DNA from: Megaleporinus macrocephalus
Lineage: Eukaryota; Chordata; Actinopteri; Characiformes; Anostomidae
Direction of reading: 5' to 3'
Length of the DNA: 64,000 nt
Assembly: GCA_021613375.1 (NCBI GenBank)
Contig: CM038715.1
Span: 1,014,501-1,078,500, forward strand
Shown here: piece after piece, positions 61,692-64,000 of the stretch
Layout of the letters: each line of letters opens with the position of its first letter
Position numbering within the stretch: the stretch's first letter is position 1
Notes under the pieces: model-generated
What the model saw: the letters and a program-made list of their open reading frames with translations, nothing else
The model's database searches: none
What the model was told of the DNA's origin: nothing
Program-made: the position numbers and the translations under genes

Positions 61692-61692
<1 letters not shown>

Positions 61693-62130
61693 CTTTATTG
61701 ATCCCGAAGGAAATTTAGCAGCCCGTAGCAGTTAAACACAACAAGGTATATAAAGAAGAATAAAGAACTCCAATAGTAAAAAATAAAAAAATAAAAAAAG
61801 AATATATACAAGATCGATGAATACAGACTATACACCCCGACTTTAGGTAAAACGGTAGTGCAGTAATAAATTAGGTAATGTGCAAGAGAAAAACGGGTAT
61901 CAGCAGAATGTGCAAAGATTGTATTTAAGTAAATGTTAAATAGTGTTGAATGCTGTCCAGGAGTGCAAATGTACAGGATGTACAGCAAAGTGTCAAATAG
62001 TGTCCAGGAGTGCACATGTACAGGATATACATCAAAGTGTCAATAGTGTCTATGAGCGCTGACATAAGATGTCCAGTAAAGTGCCAATAGTGTCCAGGAG
62101 TGCAGATGTACAGTAATGTGATTACAGTAC
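61692..62130 (-). mobile_element. LINE 3' UTR fragment (ACTTTATTGATCCCGAAGG type)
   Basis: Begins TACTTTATTGATCCCGAAGG adjoining (GATA)n; read on the minus strand this is the usual end CCTTCGGGATCAATAAAGTA followed by (TATC)n of fish non-LTR retroposons. From about 61945 to 62120 degenerate units with GTCCAGGAGTGCA recur about every 60 bp. No coding part remains. Confidence 0.78.
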
Positions 62131-62780
62131 AAATAAAAATAAACTGTAATTTGAATTAAGGGATTTGTGTGTGTTTGTGTGTGTGTGCACAGTGCTGGCA
62201 GCACGCACACTAGGGTTGAAATTTAGGAAATGAGTCCATGAATCATGAAGACACAAGGATTTAATTAATTTAGTAAGATTCAGGTTTATTTTGACCAAAG
62301 AATGAGCACATACTTCATTGAATATTATTTATATCCAGTTGAAGTATATACAGACGTACCTGAATCTCTATATTAAGGTCAACTGTTCCTGTTTACTTAT
62401 TTATCCACTGGTGCATGAATATACAGAAGCTCTAAGGGTACCAAGCCACCTAGATTTTGTTGTAACTCTCAGTAGGATCCTCCTGAAGGTTATGGAATTC
62501 ACATTAAAAGAGTGCTGCTGGTTTTATAAGTGTGTGCTCACATTAAACAGACCATTAAACAGAACAAGCCCCTCAGTCTCGTCAAAGACAGACCCTGAGA
62601 TGTTCTGTCAGCCGGCTTTGCCACACCTACTTGATCAAGAGCGAGCAAGCGAGCGTGCGGACGGGAAAGAAATAGTGCGCAGCCATTATGGTTGTGTTAT
62701 TTGGAGTGTGTGCAGGCTGGCTTGTTTGTGAAAGTGAAAGCGCGCACTCTGTCCATTACATAAAATAGCGTGTTGATCAT
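62131..62780. other. Unassigned noncoding sequence
   Basis: Contains a short TG tract at 62167-62189. A 137-codon plus-strand frame at 62318-62731 has no recognised domain and is not called. Confidence 0.45.
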
Positions 62781-63960
62781 TCATAGCAGGATCCTGTCCT
62801 GCATGTTATTGACAGTGGTAGCTGCAGTTTGTGAAAAATGGTCCCGGCCTCGGTGGCCGCAGTTGAGGGGCAATAAATGGGTAATAAGTATGTGTACATT
62901 TTGACAAAAGGCCCGTGTGTAATGGATCAATCCCATACGCTGCAAATTCCCATTCTGGCTATGGATTTTCTGCCATTTCGCTGAATGATATAGATGCATC
63001 TGAACTATTTGCCATTTTCCCATCAGTGTCCTGCTGTAGAAGAAGTTCTGCCCAATCCAATAGCACCTTAAACAAGAGATCACTCAGCGGTTCCCTAATG
63101 TATTTTCATTCTTTTTTTTCCCCCCTCGCAGCACTTTTGTCCAATACTGTAATTTGTTTTTTGACAGTAAGGTGGAGTGGAGCAGCTGGCGGCTGAGGGG
63201 GGAACGAGGAGTGCCGCAGTGATGGCAGCCTTCGCTGTCCGGGCGTGCTTTTATTAATCAGAATCAGCTTAGCTGTCTGGGCCTCAATTCCGCTACACTC
63301 ATATTCATCAAGTGTACTTCCACTTCAAAGCGTTCAGGCCACTTTAGGATCTGAACAGGTTTAGCTACACAAACAGAATGTGTGTGTGTGTTGGTGTGTG
63401 TGTGTGTGTGTACATGCTGGTACTTTGTCTAGCTCCTCTCTCATTTTCGAGGAGAGTTGTTGAACGCTTACATGCCAGGAAATAGCAGGTGGTGCTTGTA
63501 TTGGAAAACGCAGGCTCCCAAATTAAGTCTATTCTCAACATGAAAGGAGACGGTGTGGATACCACCTGCTTCTCCAGACTTCAGGACAGTCTCTGCAGTG
63601 ATTTATGAATTCTCCAGACTTATTTGGAGAGCTGCTTCCCTTCCCTGGAGGACCAAAGTGCTGATACCATCGTAGTGGACTAAACATTAGTGAATTGTAT
63701 AATTAATCTTCACCCTCCTCCGCTGCCAATGGCTTCGAGTGATCAGATTGAATTTCTCTCTGGTGGAATTCTCTTTTTCTGGAAGGTGTGACCGCGGAAG
63801 CCTGGTCTGAACTGGCGAGCGCTGGAATAGCCACCTGCAAGATCGTTAATAAGCAATCTCATTATCGGCAATATGCTGTTTTGTCAATCGTCTAATAGGA
63901 TTTGTTGGATTTAATGGAAGCAAATGCAAGCCACATGGCGGTGTGTTTTATTCATACATG
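62780..63960. promoter_or_regulatory. Candidate conserved noncoding segment
   Basis: Low-repeat, balanced composition apart from a (TG)n tract at 63380-63411. No transposon ends, no domain in any frame. Motif-rich parts include GTATAATTAATC near 63695 and AAGATCGTTAATAAGCAATC near 63839. It resembles regulatory sequence of developmental loci in texture only. Confidence 0.3.
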
Positions 63961-64000
63961 ACTGTTAAGAGTCGTTTGTTTGTGCGCAAATGTTTAATAA

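Noticed and set aside
62318..62731. 137-codon plus-strand frame
   Set aside because: No domain; the first part is Ile/Tyr-rich from AT-rich sequence.

Overview
This window looks like a gene-poor, AT-rich and repeat-rich stretch of a teleost fish genome. The evidence is its set of transposable elements: hAT-like elements with TAGGGCTGGG/CCCAGCCCTA ends and 8-bp target duplications, Tc1-like transposase relics, L2-type LINE tails encoding the C-terminal LPSGRR motif, and fish retroposon tails. Long (TA)n, (CA)n, (GATA)n and (GGAT)n tracts and several minisatellites add to this. An otophysan fish (characin or catfish type) would fit, but that is an inference from repeat style. No host protein-coding exon, tRNA or rRNA could be supported. 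Nearly all open reading frames are chance frames, translated tandem repeats, or pieces of dead transposons.

Layout. 1-2756 is mostly single-copy. 2757-4027 is a hAT nested inside a hAT. 4848-6059 is a 20-bp minisatellite whose unit looks like the head of a tRNA-derived SINE and carries a Pol III A-box match. 6950-9110 holds a segment duplicated near 22.6 kb and a long foldback element carrying a nested hAT. 10.2-13.6 kb has old, diverged 560-570-bp repeats and two LINE fossils. 15.06-16.26 kb is a dead Tc1 element, and a second Tc1 DNA-binding fragment lies at 19.1-19.3 kb. 21.96-22.29 kb holds a decayed MADF/Myb-SANT-like domain. 22.6-31 kb is dense DNA-transposon territory. 31.0-33.3 kb is a tandem duplication split by a hAT with a perfect target duplication, and 34.7-35.1 kb is an inverted partial copy of that hAT's interior. 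36-41.1 kb contains more DNA elements and two L2 remnants, one with a 58-bp minisatellite in its 3' UTR. 42.7-45.8 kb has tetranucleotide and 50/60-bp arrays. 46.9-49.9 kb has a near-identical copy of the 25.0-26.2 kb transposon, another hAT remnant and an L2 tail. 54.2-57.6 kb is a 3.4-kb satellite of 25-bp units with higher-order structure. 60.4-62.1 kb has further retroposon and hAT copies.

Several low-repeat stretches (about 1.1-2.1, 41.2-41.8, 51.9-52.6 and 62.8-64.0 kb) have the compositional look of conserved noncoding DNA. Together with the lack of exons this is compatible with a gene desert or a very long intron near a developmental gene. That reading is inference only and needs cross-species alignment. 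The main biology visible here is genome dynamics: nested transposition, satellite birth from transposon parts, and local duplication.
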